DNA of 64,000 nucleotides, from contig JADIYP010000005.1 in the NCBI GenBank assembly GCA_016705235.1, forward strand, positions 124,001-188,000. Reading direction: 5' to 3'. The DNA comes from Candidatus Leptovillus affinis. Its GTDB lineage: Bacteria; Chloroflexota; Anaerolineae; Promineifilales; Promineifilaceae. Under the pieces are notes generated by a model. The model had not been told where the DNA came from, did no database searches, and saw only the letters and a program-made list of their open reading frames with translations. The position numbers and the translations under genes were made by a program. Shown here in pieces: positions 62,399 to 64,000 of this stretch (the first letter of the stretch is position 1; every line of letters begins with the position of its first letter).

Positions 62399-64000
62399 TA
62401 CCAGTAGGAGTTGTAGCCGGTGGGAATTTGGCTGCTGTGGAACATCTTAAAGCCAAACGGATCGTACCGTTCATCAAAATACCAGCCGGTGATGTAGGCA
62501 TCGGCTGTGCCGCGTTGGATGTCATTCCAATACCGGTTGTTGTCGTTGTCGGGGTAAGTGATGATGTTTGCGCCGATGCCCACGGCGGCCATATTGGCCT
62601 GGAAAGCGGCGGCGACGTTCAGATAAGCCTGGTTGCCGCCATAGCCGGCGTAGAGATCAAACTGGAGTTCCACGCCGCCTTTGTCTCGAATACCATTCCC
62701 GTTGTGGTCAATCCATCCGGCGGCGGTGAGCAGAGCGGCGGCGGCGGCGGGGTCGTAGCTGTACTGGTTAACGGTGTCGCTGTACATGATGTGGCTGGGG
62801 GCCAACCAGCTATCGGCGACGCGGCCGTTGAAGATGTTGGGCGCGGCCTGGGCGCGGTTGAAGGCGGTGTAGATGGCCTGGCGCACGGCCGTTTCCTGAA
62901 AATACGGCCGTTCCGTATTCGGAATAATGCTAAAGTACCCAAGCTCTTCGCTTTCGTATAGAGCCAGCCCGTAGGTCTCGTAATCGGGCGGCAGGCTGCC
63001 GGCCACATTCACGCCCACATCGGCTGTGCCGTACACCACACTGTAGAACGGGTGGTTGGTAAAGAGGAAGCGCACCCGTGGGATGCGCGGCAGGCCCAGG
63101 CTGCGCTTGTGGTAATTGGGGTTGGCAACCACATCCAGGTGACTGCCGGGAACCCAGTCCGCAATCATGTAGGGGCCGTTACTCGGCAGTTTGTGGGCGA
63201 AGGCGCTGAGCCATTTCACATCCAGCGGGTACTGCCCGGCCAGCGAATGTTCCGGCAGCAGGTAGGTGATAGCCAGCAGGTAGCTGGTGGGGAAGGCGCG
63301 GAACTGGTAGGTGGCAACGGCCGTCAACGCATTTGGCGTGGCGATGCTCTCAATCTTGGTGACATTGCCCACCTGCGCCAACCAGGTATCCGACCAGGGG
63401 GTAGGCTGGGTCTGCATCTCCCAGGTAAAGCGGATATCGGCCGAGGTTAGCGGCGCGCCATCCGACCAGAGCATACCAGGCTTCAGCGTATAGGTGACGA
63501 CGAGGTGGTCGTTGATGATGGCCGCGCCGCCGTTGCCCACTGTGGGAATTTGCGTCAGTAATTCGCTGGTCCAGTCGCCGCTGTCGTTTAAGGAGACCAG
63601 CGGCTCATTGAGGGCGGCCAGAATTTGCTCGCCATGGTACTGGGCGTCCCAGAAGGTGTTGCCGCCGGAAGAAAGGGCGTTGTAGTTAAAGGTGTCCTGG
63701 GTTTGGATGGTGAACGGCCGTTCCGGCATGGTTCCGGCCGTCATTTGCAGGTTCACCTGATGGTTGCTGTTGGCGGCAATGGTGAGGGTGGTTGTGACCA
63801 GGCCGTAGTCCCAATTGCCACAGGTGCCAATGGCCTGCACCAGCGAATCGCCGGCCCAGACACCTTCCATGTAGTAGCCGCCGTTTTCATCGGTGCAGGT
63901 GGAGGATGCTACGTCGCGGTTAACGGCCGTGTCTACATTCCTGACAACCACGTGAATACCGGGAAGTGGATCGCCGCTGCTGCTGTCGGTAATTTGGCCG
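62113..64000 (-). CDS. N-terminal part of the giant secreted protein: solute-binding protein family 5 (window edge)
   Basis: About 555 in-frame residues of a SBP_bac_5 (oligopeptide/nickel-type) extracellular binding domain: DTFNYNALSSGGNTFWDAQY, LNEPLVSLND, VTYTLKPGMLWSDGAPLTSADIRFTWE, DYETYGLALYE and YDPFGFKMFHSSQ. Before it, a carboxypeptidase-regulatory-like beta domain (GDPLPGIHVVVRNVDT...CTDENGGYYMEGV) runs to the window end, so the start is missing. No separate permease or ATPase genes are nearby. The frame is lost at ...LLAAAK near 62335 and resumes in the 59354-62398 frame. Confidence 0.85.
   Translation of the reverse strand, partial: GQITDSSSGDPLPGIHVVVRNVDTAVNRDVASSTCTDENGGYYMEGVWAGDSLVQAIGTCGNWDYGLVTTTLTIAANSNHQVNLQMTAGTMPERPFTIQTQDTFNYNALSSGGNTFWDAQYHGEQILAALNEPLVSLNDSGDWTSELLTQIPTVGNGGAAIINDHLVVTYTLKPGMLWSDGAPLTSADIRFTWEMQTQPTPWSDTWLAQVGNVTKIESIATPNALTAVATYQFRAFPTSYLLAITYLLPEHSLAGQYPLDVKWLSAFAHKLPSNGPYMIADWVPGSHLDVVANPNYHKRSLGLPRIPRVRFLFTNHPFYSVVYGTADVGVNVAGSLPPDYETYGLALYESEELGYFSIIPNTERPYFQETAVRQAIYTAFNRAQAAPNIFNGRVADSWLAPSHIMYSDTVNQYSYDPAAAAALLTAAGWIDHNGNGIRDKGGVELQFDLYAGYGGNQAYLNVAAAFQANMAAVGIGANIITYPDNDNNRYWNDIQRGTADAYITGWYFDERYDPFGFKMFHSSQIPTGYNSYWYWGHFGGRWQNAANDTLLAAAKTSWIRPPCKGCMPINWRCKPTSFLSGRLPTGCTWTRPCPPCSISAPSPTYRPPGTSKNGTSRPIPTISPCAKR

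Overview
The window looks like a piece of a bacterial chromosome, most likely from an uncultured Chloroflexota (Anaerolineae-like) anaerobe. That placement is inferred from gene content: a bacterial-type CODH/acetyl-CoA synthase cluster, large SARP/NB-ARC/TPR and HTH-NACHT regulators, V4R-containing histidine kinases, DUF11-rich secreted proteins ending in a YLP-type tail, and many small intergenic hairpin elements. No rRNA, tRNA, CRISPR array, phage or integrase gene was recognised.

Region 1 (1-812): the N-terminal end of a LacI-type repressor (minus strand), its palindromic operator, and a small MITE-like repeat. Region 2 (813-18673, plus strand): a Wood-Ljungdahl operon. Its order is HMA-like protein, Ni-CODH (acsA/cooS), a single gene fusing acetyl-CoA synthase (AcsB) to the small corrinoid/iron-sulfur subunit (AcsD), AcsC, a CoA-binding protein, the corrinoid activator AcsV, methyltransferase AcsE, malic enzyme, a thioredoxin-reductase-like flavoprotein without redox cysteines, a MetV-MetF fusion, a DUF3786 protein and two CooC-type nickel-insertion ATPases. 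A strong terminator follows. Together these carry the methyl group from methylene-THF through MetF, AcsE and the corrinoid protein to ACS, where it meets CO made by CODH. The formate-to-methylene-THF genes are not in the window.

Region 3 (18815-28372): an ABM-domain protein with an iron-type alcohol dehydrogenase, a methyltransferase, two secreted alpha/beta hydrolases and a minus-strand run of small membrane proteins, a CPBP protease and a lone receiver domain. Region 4 (28883-46751, mostly minus): a NarL-type two-component pair, a SARP-NB-ARC-TPR regulator, a heterodimeric ABC exporter, an HTH-NACHT-membrane protein split by a one-base frameshift, and an NB-ARC/TPR pair.

Region 5 (46910-57143) is damaged: a frameshifted NAD(P)-binding protein, a 21-bp minisatellite, a Thr/Pro-rich lipoprotein, two tandem decayed beta-propeller genes, a truncated epimerase followed by a decayed copy of the lipoprotein, a DUF457 membrane hydrolase and a frameshifted glycerophosphodiester phosphodiesterase. 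Region 6 (57204-64000): an M28 peptidase lipoprotein and, on the minus strand, a giant secreted protein joining a family-5 solute-binding domain to DUF11-type repeats, running off the window end.

Two patterns cover the whole window. The 8-bp palindrome ACGGCCGT is massively over-represented in all reading frames, and several families of short inverted-repeat elements occupy most long intergenic gaps. Frameshifts between about 42 and 62.4 kb are nearly all repaired by adding one base to a homopolymer, so sequencing error must be excluded before these genes are called dead.
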